Notes under the pieces: generated by a model
What the model saw: the letters and a program-made list of their open reading frames with translations, nothing else
Databases searched by the model: none
Told to the model about the DNA's origin: nothing
Program-made: the position numbers and the translations under genes
Part shown: piece by piece, positions 24,519 through 31,810 of the stretch
Layout: each line of letters opens with the position of its first letter
How positions within the stretch are numbered: position 1 is the stretch's first letter
Assembly (NCBI GenBank): GCA_029262095.1
Contig: JAJDAB010000249.1
Span: forward strand, 1 to 33,479
DNA: 33,479 nucleotides
Origin: Candidatus Hydrogenedentota bacterium
GTDB lineage: Bacteria > Hydrogenedentota > Hydrogenedentia > Hydrogenedentales > SLHB01
Direction of reading: 5' to 3'

Positions 24519-24769
24519 TCTCCGCCACCTAATCGAAGGTCATACTTTTCAACAAGACGAATTAGCTGCCTGACTTGATAGGGCTTTGCTTGACCTGAAG
24601 CGTCTTGAAGATTCAGCAATTCCTCTACTTCCGGGTGCTTAAATATGGTATGGCTTCCTGACGTTCGCTTTCTCACGAATCCTAGCGCCTCCGCCAAGGA
24701 TACCAGATCGCCAAACCGGATGTTTTGCGAACCGGCCAACGCTTTCTCGAGAGTTTTCTTTGGAGGCAT
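24515..24769 (-). CDS. hicA: HicA-type toxin (mRNA interferase)
   Basis: An 84-residue protein with the double-stranded-RNA-binding-like HicA fold. The diagnostic part is LAEALGFVRKRTSGSHTIFKHP, containing the GSH catalytic histidine; a basic N-terminus precedes it. HicA cleaves mRNA when free of HicB. It is somewhat longer than the 55-65 residues of classical HicA, with extra residues at both ends (NIRFGDLVSLAEAL and YQVRQLIRLVEKYDL are normal core). ATG at 24769, without a strong ribosome binding site. The gap to the upstream YchF-like stop is 17 nt, and a TATAAA lies in that gap. Confidence 0.85.
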   Translation of the reverse strand: MPPKKTLEKALAGSQNIRFGDLVSLAEALGFVRKRTSGSHTIFKHPEVEELLNLQDASGQAKPYQVRQLIRLVEKYDLRLGGGE

Positions 24770-24785
24770 CGCGACGTCACATTCT

Positions 24786-24812
24786 TTTATACATTAAATC
24801 TGAACAAGACAA
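24786..24812 (-). promoter_or_regulatory. possible own promoter of hicAB
   Basis: TTGTCT (24812-24807) and TATAAA (24791-24786) on the minus strand are 15 nt apart, at the end of the YchF-like gene. The short spacer makes it weak. Confidence 0.3.
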
Positions 24813-25845
24813 TATCGCCGTCCTGCATGATGTATTCCTTGCCTTCCAGCCGCACCGCGCCAGCATCCTTGGCCTTCGCCATCGATCCGCCCTCGATAAA
24901 CGCATCATACGCCACGATTTCCGCGCGAATAAAACCGCGCTGAATGTCGGAGTGAATGGTACCGGCGGCATCGGCGGCCTTTGTCTCTTTCTTAATTGTC
25001 CACGCGCGCACTTCCGGTTCGCCTGCGGTGAGGAAACTGATGAGCCCGAGCATGGCGTACGCCGTCTGAAGGAACAGGGTTTTCGACTCTTCTCCAAGGC
25101 CTAGCTCTTCGCGAAATGTTACTCGCTCTTCGGGCGGCAACTGTGCGACTTCCATTTCCATTGCGCCACACAAAGCGACTAGCGTCTGATCGCGCTCATT
25201 CGCAAAGGAATTGAGGCCTGACGGATCATCTTCCCCGATAGAATCTTCACCATAATTGCCAAGTAACATCAGCGGCTTGCGCGAAAGAAAAGTGTAGCCG
25301 GTAATGAGTTTGTCCTCTTGTTCCGGTAGCTCAAGCGTGCGCAGAGACAACCCTTCTTCAATATGCTCTCGACATTTCACGAGCGTTTCGTATTCGAGGT
25401 CTTTTCGATTTTCCTTTTCCATCCGCTCAATACGATTTTCGATAATCACCAAATCGACAATCTGGAATTCTTCTTCGAGCGATGTGCAATCCCGAGTCGC
25501 GTCGACGGTTTCCAGAGGGTGCATCACGTCGCCATTTTCGAAACAGCGCACGACATGCACCAGCGCGTCGACATTCTTTAGCGTTGTGAGCGCCGCGCTA
25601 TCGAGCGCCTTAGAATCGCCTGCCGATTCGTTGGGCGCAATGTCCAAGAACTGAAATTCCGCATACGTGATTTTCTTGGGTTGGTGAATCTCCGACAGCT
25701 TATCCACTCGTTCATCTGGGACTTTTAGTGCCGCGAGATTGGCGTCGCGCGCTCCAAATGCGCCGACTTGCGCCTGGGCGCCGGTAAGCGCGTTGAATAC
25801 CGTGGTCTTGCCTGATCGGGCGTACCCGACTATTCCGACTTTCAT
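24787..25845 (-). CDS. YchF/Obg-type GTPase (divergent)
   Basis: A 352-residue P-loop NTPase with a C-terminal TGS/DUF933 domain (AWTIKKETKAADAAGTIHSDIQRGFIRAEIVAYD and KDAGAVRLEGKEYIMQDGDIVLFRFNV). The G1 loop reads GYARSGKTT rather than the common GLPNVGKST, and the G3 region reads FLDIAPNES where YchF has DIAGLV, so the DxxG glycine is missing. YchF proteins bind ATP, associate with ribosomes and respond to oxidative stress. This may be a paralogue of the housekeeping copy. ATG at 25845, divergent from ftsY with 142 nt between. Confidence 0.85.
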   Translation of the reverse strand: MKVGIVGYARSGKTTVFNALTGAQAQVGAFGARDANLAALKVPDERVDKLSEIHQPKKITYAEFQFLDIAPNESAGDSKALDSAALTTLKNVDALVHVVRCFENGDVMHPLETVDATRDCTSLEEEFQIVDLVIIENRIERMEKENRKDLEYETLVKCREHIEEGLSLRTLELPEQEDKLITGYTFLSRKPLMLLGNYGEDSIGEDDPSGLNSFANERDQTLVALCGAMEMEVAQLPPEERVTFREELGLGEESKTLFLQTAYAMLGLISFLTAGEPEVRAWTIKKETKAADAAGTIHSDIQRGFIRAEIVAYDAFIEGGSMAKAKDAGAVRLEGKEYIMQDGDIVLFRFNV

Positions 25846-25928
25846 TGAATGGGTGCCTGTCTAATTTGAGGAAAGGAGCGGAATGCTATCAGTTTCCCCC
25901 CAGCACAGCAATGCGACATCCAAAAATG

Positions 25929-25958
25929 TTGCCCGCATTGGGCAATGCCAGATAGAAT
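25929..25958 (+). promoter_or_regulatory. candidate promoter of ftsY
   Basis: TTGCCC (25929-25934) and TAGAAT (25953-25958) are 18 nt apart; the -35 lies within a small TTGCCC/GGGCAA inverted repeat. The leader would be about 24 nt. Confidence 0.4.
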
Positions 25959-25987
25959 TCGCGGCTATTTCATCTAGGAGTTTTTAA

Positions 25988-26917
25988 ATGACGGAACAAA
26001 AATCCGGGTTTCTCGGACGCCTTCGCGACCGGCTGGGTAAGACGCGCAGCGGTCTTGTCGATAATGTTAAGCGGGTGTTCGCGGGTCGGACGACCATCGA
26101 CGACGAGGTTTTCGAAGAACTCGAAGAAATCCTCATTCAAGCGGATTTGGGTGTGGACACCGCGTTTGCCATCATCGAGGATATGCGTGCAGCCGTTAAA
26201 GCGGGTAAAGCGCCCGACCCGGAAGCGCTGTATGCGATATTGAAACAAGACCTCACAGAGGCGCTCGGTTCGCCGAACCATGCCCTATTCGCCACGGTGA
26301 CGGACGGGCCTCATGTCACCCTCGTGGCCGGTGTAAATGGGACAGGCAAGACGACATCAACGGGCAAGCTCGCCGCGAGACTCGCGCAAGAAGGTAAGTC
26401 GGTGTTGCTCGGTGCGGCAGATACATTTCGGGCCGCGGCGGTCGAACAGCTTTCGGTCTGGAGTGAGCGTTCGGGTGTCCCCATCATCAAACATCAGGAG
26501 GGGGCGGACCCGGCGGCTGTCGCGTACGACGCTGCGGACGCGGCGGTCTCGCGTGGCGTGGATCACCTAATCATTGACACCGCGGGCCGATTGCACACGA
26601 AGGTCAATCTGATGGAAGAGCTGAAGAAAATTCAGCGTGTCCTGGACAAACGCATTCCCGGTGCCCCGCACGAGGTTCTGCTCGTACTCGATGCTACGAC
26701 GGGCCAAAACGGACTGCAACAAGCGAAGCTGTTCACCGAGGCGCTAAACGTAACCGGCATCATTTTGACTAAACTCGATGGCACGGCGAAAGGCGGCATC
26801 GCGATCGCGGTTCAAAAACAACTCGGCATCCCGATTAAGCTTATCGGCGTCGGCGAAAGTCTTGAAGACATGCAGCCGTTCAATGCGCAGGAATTCGTCG
26901 AAGCCCTCTTCGGCTAG
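25988..26917 (+). CDS. ftsY: signal recognition particle receptor FtsY
   Basis: A 309-residue SRP-family GTPase: an N-domain helical bundle (about 20-95) and a G-domain with GVNGTGKTTSTGKLA, LGAADTFRAAAVEQL, LIIDTAGR, LDATTGQNGL and TKLDGTAKGG. FtsY docks SRP-ribosome complexes at the membrane. The acidic A-domain found in E. coli is absent, as in many bacteria. The ATG at 25988 has AGGAG about 8 nt upstream. Its stop codon shares the palindrome CTAG with the stop of the convergent DUF1223 gene. Confidence 0.95.
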   Translation: MTEQKSGFLGRLRDRLGKTRSGLVDNVKRVFAGRTTIDDEVFEELEEILIQADLGVDTAFAIIEDMRAAVKAGKAPDPEALYAILKQDLTEALGSPNHALFATVTDGPHVTLVAGVNGTGKTTSTGKLAARLAQEGKSVLLGAADTFRAAAVEQLSVWSERSGVPIIKHQEGADPAAVAYDAADAAVSRGVDHLIIDTAGRLHTKVNLMEELKKIQRVLDKRIPGAPHEVLLVLDATTGQNGLQQAKLFTEALNVTGIILTKLDGTAKGGIAIAVQKQLGIPIKLIGVGESLEDMQPFNAQEFVEALFG

Positions 26918-27681
26918 TTGGCGATTTCAACGCGTGCTACGGCCACGGTTCGACCGCGCGCATCTTGCGCCAGAACGACTACGGCGAGTGCGTTGCTATC
27001 ATCAGGAATGGTGAGCGCCCCATTCCACTCGGCGGAGGCGCGTTGTTTCATGGCGACGCTGTCACGCACGACGGCGGTGTGGTGCAACTCTCGGCCGCTA
27101 TTCTCGCCACGTTTTACATCTGTCGATATCTCGTTTTCTGCGAGTATGGCCAAAACGTTCCAGGCCGTGGTGTCAACGCCGATATCCGCACTCGCCTTGA
27201 CGGACACAATCTCGCCGGTCTTTTCCAACGTTAACTCTAGCGGGTACTTTTTCTGATTTCCTGCGTTCTTGATCACGCCATGTGCGCGACTACGATCACT
27301 GCCCACAAACTCGGCGCGGCCGTCGACCACCATTTGAGGCGTATAGAGCCCGCGCGCGCTCAAGTCGCGCGCGTATGCTTGTTGCCGGGCGGTCGCCGTT
27401 TCAGAGGAATAGGGGTCCGTCCAGCCCAATCGATTCCAGTAGTCGACGTGCCAAGACAGTGGGATGATTTCCACGCCATCGATAGGTTGATCGGCCAACG
27501 CCCGCAACAATTTGTCGGCGGGCGGGCAACTGCTGCAACCCTGCGAAGTAAAAAGTTCGACTACAACCGGTGTACGTGCGATTCCAGACTCGCTATTCGC
27601 CATCACATGCCGATTGACTAGTAAACCGCCAGCAAAAACGGTAACAGCGAGAAACGCGAATACCGCTAACTTACGATTCAT
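26914..27681 (-). CDS. DUF1223 thioredoxin-fold secreted protein
   Basis: About 255 residues after the ATG at 27681. An N-terminal hydrophobic helix (LAVFAFLAVTVFAGGLLV) acts as signal or anchor. The core VVELFTSQGCSSCPPADKLL carries a CxxC motif, and PLSWHVDYWNRLGWTDPYSS and YTPQMVVDG are the other DUF1223 landmarks. These proteins have a thioredoxin-like fold and probably act in the periplasm; function is unknown. ATG at 27690 is an alternative start three residues earlier. It converges on ftsY with 4 nt overlap. Confidence 0.85.
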   Translation of the reverse strand: MNRKLAVFAFLAVTVFAGGLLVNRHVMANSESGIARTPVVVELFTSQGCSSCPPADKLLRALADQPIDGVEIIPLSWHVDYWNRLGWTDPYSSETATARQQAYARDLSARGLYTPQMVVDGRAEFVGSDRSRAHGVIKNAGNQKKYPLELTLEKTGEIVSVKASADIGVDTTAWNVLAILAENEISTDVKRGENSGRELHHTAVVRDSVAMKQRASAEWNGALTIPDDSNALAVVVLAQDARGRTVAVARVEIAN

Positions 27682-27777
27682 GCGCGACATCCCAGTTGGT
27701 TTCGTTCCGACATGGGTGAATTCACGGCCCGCAGGATTCCATACCACAGAACGTCGGTGATGCGTTTTGGTCTGTAC

Positions 27778-28383
27778 TCAGGTATCAGCCGCATTTTGGA
27801 AAGTGTCCGTGGACGCTTGGTATCGGCCTCGTTTGTCCATGTAAAACTCCTTGATGCGCTCCAAGTCCGCGTCGATGTCGCCATTGACTTCGACAACCGG
27901 GCCATAACCTCCGCACTTGCGCGCGTAATCGAGATACCCAAGTACAATGGGGACGTTCGCACCGCGTGCAATAAGATAGAAACCCTTTTTCCACTCAGTG
28001 ACCTCTTTGCGTGTCCCTTCCGGCGGGATGGTAATTATGAACGCTTCTTCCTCTCGAAGCGTGCGAATCAGCTGTGTAGCGATTCCATGGGCTCGGGCGC
28101 GATCAACTGGAATCCCGCCCAGCCAACGATAGAACAAGCTTAGACCAGGCGAGAACATTTCCTTTTTCCCCATCCAATAGATTCGATTGCGCGTCGCGAA
28201 GGTAATGGCGAGCGTAAACACGAAGTCCCAATTGCTGGAGTGGGGAACCGCGAGTAGGACATATTTCTTAAGGGCGGGCGGATCGCCTTCAACGCGCCAA
28301 CCGAACGCTTTGAGCCACGCCACGCCAATCCAATACGTCGCAGTCCTCATGAATGGCGTGTCGTATATCGTGTATCGCAGCAC
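27778..28383 (-). CDS. 1-acyl-glycerol-3-phosphate acyltransferase-like protein
   Basis: A 201-residue acyltransferase of the PlsC family, with the HxxxxD motif in VPHSSNWDF and the PPEGTRK block; GGIPVDRARA lies between, as expected. It is likely a peripheral membrane enzyme that moves an acyl chain onto a glycerophosphate or related lipid. The GTG at 28383 is favoured because GGAG lies 8 nt upstream; the ATG at 28350 lacks a ribosome binding site. It precedes the DUF1223 gene on the same strand by about 96 nt. Confidence 0.8.
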   Translation of the reverse strand: MLRYTIYDTPFMRTATYWIGVAWLKAFGWRVEGDPPALKKYVLLAVPHSSNWDFVFTLAITFATRNRIYWMGKKEMFSPGLSLFYRWLGGIPVDRARAHGIATQLIRTLREEEAFIITIPPEGTRKEVTEWKKGFYLIARGANVPIVLGYLDYARKCGGYGPVVEVNGDIDADLERIKEFYMDKRGRYQASTDTFQNAADT

Positions 28384-28468
28384 AGCGCGTACTCCAGTTG
28401 CACGGCGGAATAAGTAAAGGGTAACAAACAGCGATGTCCCCTACAATTCTGAGGGATAAACGCGCTGT

Positions 28469-28505
28469 AAATCGATGTCCTGTTCTGAAACAGGCGCTTC
28501 GATTT
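28469..28505. other. nested inverted repeat upstream of the hsp20 promoter
   Basis: AAATCGA (28469-28475) pairs with TCGATTT (28499-28505), and inside it CCTGTT pairs with AACAGG around a 4-nt loop (28479-28494). It lies about 115-150 bp upstream of the sigma-54-type promoter, a normal distance for an activator site. It is not part of the predicted hsp20 transcript. Confidence 0.5.
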
Positions 28506-28618
28506 GAATCGCGTTGTGCCGCCCTTCCTCGGAAATCCCTCTCGCGTGTCGGCGCGATTCTCGTCCAAAAGTATTGTCATTGAATGCTTTACGCAGAGTA
28601 GGACTCGATTGTTGGGAG

Positions 28619-28634
28619 TTGGCACGCCAATTGT
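28619..28634 (+). promoter_or_regulatory. sigma-54-type promoter for hsp20
   Basis: TTGGCACGCCAATTGT: the GG (-24) and GT (-12, usually GC) are separated by 10 nt, close to TGGCAC-N5-TTGC. Start of transcription would be near 28645, 43 nt before the ATG. Confidence 0.6.
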
Positions 28635-28687
28635 ACTTTCAGTCCGCAGAATTGAGATTAGTCACTACTCGGTGAAGGAGATCAACA

Positions 28688-29122
28688 ATGACTAGTTGCT
28701 ACAACGTATACCCCCGCACAGATTTTGGACGGCTACAACGCGAAGTCGACCGGGTCTTTGGTCACGCGGCCGATGCGGCGCGGCCGATTCTAGGCACGAG
28801 TCGAATTGGCGAGGACGAGAACAACCACTACATCGAACTGGATGCGCCGGGCTTGAATCCGAAGACTCTGAACATTTCGTTCCAGAATCAAGAGTTGACC
28901 GTTCACGCTGAATACTCGGCACCGAATTCTGACGAGAATTCGACACCGATTCAATGGCGCAGTGGGACGCCACGCACGGGTGAATTCAACCAACGGTTCA
29001 AGTTGCCCGAGACGATCGATTCGGACGAAATCCACGCCGCCTACAACCATGGCGTTCTGCGAATTTCGGTTCCGAAATCGGAGACGAACAAGCCACGCCA
29101 AGTTTCGGTTGAAGTCAGCTAA
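28688..29122 (+). CDS. Hsp20/alpha-crystallin family small heat-shock protein
   Basis: A 144-residue small heat-shock protein, an ATP-independent holdase. The N-terminus (FGRLQREVDRVFGH) is short; the alpha-crystallin domain spans about 40-135 with YIELDAPGLNPKTLNISFQNQ, a FNQRFKLPETIDSDEI block, and AAYNHGVLRISVPKSE, which contains the conserved GVL. A C-terminal IxI-like VSVEV follows. ATG at 28688 with AGGAG 7 nt upstream. It is alone in its transcript with a hairpin after the stop. A sigma-54-type promoter precedes it, so expression probably needs an activator. Confidence 0.95.
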   Translation: MTSCYNVYPRTDFGRLQREVDRVFGHAADAARPILGTSRIGEDENNHYIELDAPGLNPKTLNISFQNQELTVHAEYSAPNSDENSTPIQWRSGTPRTGEFNQRFKLPETIDSDEIHAAYNHGVLRISVPKSETNKPRQVSVEVS

Positions 29123-29152
29123 AACTCGCGCAACGCGATTCCTATAGATTGG

Positions 29153-29181
29153 CCGGGGCGCGTGTACAGTCCGCGCCCTGG
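29153..29181 (+). terminator. strong hairpin after hsp20
   Basis: A 10-bp stem (29153-29162 with 29172-29181, one G-U pair) and 9-nt loop start about 30 nt after the hsp20 stop. No U-run follows, so termination is likely but unproven. From 29182 to 29522 I see no supported gene. Confidence 0.45.
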
Positions 29182-29522
29182 CTTCCAGAATACCTCGGGA
29201 GGGTCAAGGTCAAGATGAACGGTCACATCGAACAGCGACAAACGCACCTCCTCAATCCGATTTTCGCGCGCGCAGTTGGATCAAACAGGGTCGTGGTTCT
29301 ACAACCGCTATTCCGGCCCGAAGCACCACCATCGTGGAAATTCGGTACTCGAATCCGGGACAGGTCGCCGGAGGTCAAATAGGCCAAGTTCGCGAGACTC
29401 TTTTTGAGACGCAGCACCTCATTTCGGCGCTGCGCTTCGTCGTCGCCTATTTAGAATCGGAAACGCGATTCGCTAACCTATGTCGTTCCAACATTTTCAA
29501 CGACCATTGAATTGTGTCGATT

Positions 29523-29539
29523 TTGGCATGAGTCCTGCT
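29523..29539 (+). promoter_or_regulatory. sigma-54-type promoter for the zinc protease
   Basis: TTGGCATGAGTCCTGCT: GG (29525-29526) and GC (29537-29538) are 10 nt apart, a good match to TTGGCAYR-N4-YTGCW. The ATG is 74 nt downstream. Confidence 0.65.
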
Positions 29540-29612
29540 CTTAGAACGTAATCGAGAGAGGAATACTCCGGCTACGCGGCCGGTTAATAATAGCGACTCA
29601 GGAGATTGTGCA

Positions 29613-30344
29613 ATGCCCTTTGGATTTTTCGACCCGACGATTGCCTTGTTGTTGCCTGCATTCGCGTTTGCAATGTGGGCGCAACACAAGGTGAAGTCGA
29701 CCTATGCAAAGTACTCGCAAGTTGGCACGCGCGCTGGACTGACCGGCGCGCAAGTGGCGCAACATGTCTTGCATGACGCCGACGTCCCTTCCCTGGGCAA
29801 TGCGCACGGAATTCGCGCCGAGGGTGCCGTCGGCTTAGAAGCAACTCCGGGGCACTTGACTGACCATTACGATCCACGGTCGCGCACGTTGCGGCTCTCG
29901 GACGAGGTCTATCACGGACAGAGTGTCGCCGCACTGGGTATCGCCGCGCACGAAGTCGGCCATGCCATCCAACACAACCGCGCATATGCACCGTTAATGG
30001 TGCGCAACATCGTCTACCCCGTTTGTTCAATCGGGTCGATGGGTGCTTTCCCGCTCTTCTTCATTGGACTGTTCATACCAAGCGGCCTTGGACAGACAAT
30101 GATGTTGGCGGCAATCGCGCTTTTCACACTGGCTGTCGCTTTTACGGTGATCACCTTACCGGTAGAATTTGACGCGAGTCGACGTGCAATTCGGGCGCTC
30201 TCAAGCGGCGGATATCTCACGCAAGACGAACTAACCGGCGCGAAGAAAGTTCTCAACGCCGCCGCGCTAACGTATGTCGCCGCAACCGCGATGGCAGTGA
30301 TGAACCTGGTCCGAATGGTATTGATTGCAAACTCGCGGAACTGA
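29613..30344 (+). CDS. YugP-type membrane zinc metallopeptidase
   Basis: A 243-residue integral membrane protein of the Zn_peptidase_2 (YugP) family. The first helix is LLLPAFAFAMWAQHKVKSTY; the active-site helix is IAAHEVGHAIQH (HExxH); two or more further helices follow (SMGAFPLFFIGLFI, MLAAIALFTLAVAFTVITLP), and VEFDASRRA is the family's later landmark. It is probably a quality-control protease. ATG at 29613 with GGAGA upstream. The preceding sigma-54-type promoter matches that of hsp20, which suggests a shared stress regulon. Confidence 0.9.
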   Translation: MPFGFFDPTIALLLPAFAFAMWAQHKVKSTYAKYSQVGTRAGLTGAQVAQHVLHDADVPSLGNAHGIRAEGAVGLEATPGHLTDHYDPRSRTLRLSDEVYHGQSVAALGIAAHEVGHAIQHNRAYAPLMVRNIVYPVCSIGSMGAFPLFFIGLFIPSGLGQTMMLAAIALFTLAVAFTVITLPVEFDASRRAIRALSSGGYLTQDELTGAKKVLNAAALTYVAATAMAVMNLVRMVLIANSRN

Positions 30345-30366
30345 CTACGAATACATTCCACGCCGG

Positions 30367-30435
30367 GCTTGTGGCCGGTGTCGCTGGGAGAACTTAGGTA
30401 GATTCGGGCACTTGGTCAGGAGACCGGCCACAAGC
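30367..30435. repeat. palindrome with GCTTGTGGCCGGT arms
   Basis: Arms 30367-30379 and 30423-30435 are perfect 13-bp inverse complements around 43 nt. It lies between the convergent protease gene and the HTH gene. It may serve as a bidirectional terminator or belong to another dispersed palindrome family; only one copy is in the window. Confidence 0.7.
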
Positions 30436-30467
30436 AGTCTTGGGGAGTGTTCGCCAGTTTCATTGAA

Positions 30468-30971
30468 TCAATGAGCTTGATCCATCATTAGCTTAAAAGT
30501 GGCGTAGTATCCCATTAGAGTGCTAATCGACATTTCTCGGAGGTCTGCCTCAACTTCCGGATTCTCAGCGCGAAGCACCTCTGCCATTTCTTGAATGACT
30601 CGATCTTTCACCCCCGTTCGTTTCACTGATTTGATCGGGTCATTAATATCCGAATCCCTTGAGCTCGTCTCAACTCGATTGGTGCGGCCCGCTGGCTTTT
30701 GGGTACGTTCGAATCGATGGATGTTTCCTTCGCTTAGAATCAACTTGACGGCATGCTCAGCCAATACCATAGAGTCCTCACGCATTGAAGCTGAACGTCC
30801 ACGCATGAAAGCAGAAAGCGTGCCTGATTCTATATTGGCGCGTTCCGCGACATAGCCCTGCTTAATTCCACGGCTGGATGTCAGCTCTCGGATACTCTCT
30901 CGAAGATGTTCACTGCGATTTTCCCTATTAGAGCGACTGGAATGTCTTGACGGTGGTTTATTGTCAGGCAT
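30468..30971 (-). CDS. helix-turn-helix (XRE-like) regulator
   Basis: A 167-residue basic protein. Residues about 23-75 (IRELTSSRGIKQGYVAERANIESGTLSAFMRGR) look like a lambda-repressor-type HTH, with IKQGYVAERANI as the first and second helices; the C-terminal part (about 115-165) is helical and of no known family. ATG at 30971 with GAGG 9 nt upstream. The codon usage and surrounding base composition are more AT-rich than the neighbours, hinting at acquisition. It is divergent from a small membrane protein gene. Confidence 0.6.
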   Translation of the reverse strand: MPDNKPPSRHSSRSNRENRSEHLRESIRELTSSRGIKQGYVAERANIESGTLSAFMRGRSASMREDSMVLAEHAVKLILSEGNIHRFERTQKPAGRTNRVETSSRDSDINDPIKSVKRTGVKDRVIQEMAEVLRAENPEVEADLREMSISTLMGYYATFKLMMDQAH

Positions 30972-31312
30972 GTAAATCGACCTCGATGTTGTGATTGGAG
31001 TGATTGTAAACCATTAGCTAAATCTGAACGCGTTAGGAACCAAGAGACTCTTGTTGTAGGCACATCCTTAGATTCAAGTATCTAATATTCATGAAATTCT
31101 ATCTATCTTTTAAAACAATTTCCACCAAACAAATAAGTAAATTATTGACAATATTATACCACATATTGATGCATTACGAATTTGGACCCAAATATGTGAA
31201 CTTCCAGCTGAATACGCGAATGAGGATTCTTGGCCCATGAATCTAAATTTGAAAACACTAGACCTATCTTCGATAAAAATCTATAATCCACAGTCCAACC
31301 GGAGGGCTGGTT
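30972..31312. other. AT-rich divergent regulatory region
   Basis: A 341-nt gap, much richer in A and T than the rest, especially 31070-31180. Next to the HTH gene start, GTGATTG occurs twice 9 bp apart (30991-30997, 31000-31006), a possible operator. On the minus strand TATAAT (31158-31153) is a candidate -10 with a weak -35. Confidence 0.5.
31259..31287 (+). promoter_or_regulatory. candidate promoter of the small membrane protein
   Basis: TAGACC (31259-31264) and TATAAT (31282-31287) are 17 nt apart; the leader to 31313 would be about 19 nt and includes GGAGGG. Confidence 0.55.
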
Positions 31313-31684
31313 ATGACAGAGTTACTCGCATTTTTGAACTTTGTTCTTGGATATGTAACGTCCTACATTGTTCGAGAGACTCCGACGCACCCCCAACTGA
31401 TTCCGGGCTCTGTTGTCTTGGCCGTGTGCGTAATTACGTTTGGGTTACTTGTCTTTGCACTGAGGCGGGCACTCAACTCAAGACCAAGTCTCAATGACCA
31501 AAAAGCAGATATACCATTGACGGTGATGGTGCTAGGTCTAGTTGGCGCGCCGATTCTTGCCGTCGTAGTGCTTGTCACGTGTATGATGCTCGGAGTATCG
31601 TCTGCCCTAACTGGTACAGCGATGAGCGTACCAATCCTGTCATTCCTAATTTTGGGTTTGATTACGATTCTTCGAGTCTTGTAG
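31313..31684 (+). CDS. small membrane protein of unknown function
   Basis: A 123-residue protein with about four hydrophobic helices: residues 3-20, 32-50, 69-90 and 100-122, with a short polar loop (RRALNSRPSLNDQKAD) between the second and third. No family is recognised. The ATG at 31313 is supported by GGAGG about 7 nt upstream and by a good promoter. It is divergent from the HTH gene and shares its lower GC content, so the two may be one acquired unit. Confidence 0.6.
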   Translation: MTELLAFLNFVLGYVTSYIVRETPTHPQLIPGSVVLAVCVITFGLLVFALRRALNSRPSLNDQKADIPLTVMVLGLVGAPILAVVVLVTCMMLGVSSALTGTAMSVPILSFLILGLITILRVL

Positions 31685-31733
31685 CCAACTGTTAAAGTCT
31701 TGGCTTGGAACTCATCCACGAGAGTTCAAGAAC

Positions 31734-31757
31734 GGCCACAACGTTTCCGCCGTGGCC
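31734..31757. terminator. hairpin between convergent genes
   Basis: GGCCAC (31734-31739) pairs with GTGGCC (31752-31757) around 12 nt. It sits between the small membrane protein and the thiolase. No U-run follows. Confidence 0.35.
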
Positions 31758-31761
31758 ATTA

Positions 31762-31800
31762 ATCAGTGTTCATCCGTTTCGATCCGCGTTATCCGTGTTC
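31762..31800. repeat. gene-end repeat of the ATCCGTG type
   Basis: Short near-repeats of (G)TTCATCCG, GATCCGCG and TTATCCGTG follow one another next to the thiolase stop. It resembles the ATCTGCG part of 22273-22335. Confidence 0.6.
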
Positions 31801-31810
31801 CTATTTTCCC

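Noticed and set aside
28384..28687. CIRCE element or RNA thermometer for hsp20
   Set aside because: No TTAGCACTC-N9-GAGTGCTAA, and the main hairpin lies upstream of the predicted transcript start.
29215..29382. Possible 55-aa protein from an ATG between hsp20 and the protease gene
   Set aside because: Only a weak AAGG upstream, no recognised family and no independent support; could be tested by ribosome profiling.
31145..31167. TTGACA at 31145 as a plus-strand promoter
   Set aside because: No acceptable -10 lies 16-18 nt downstream, and a better promoter is present at 31259-31287.
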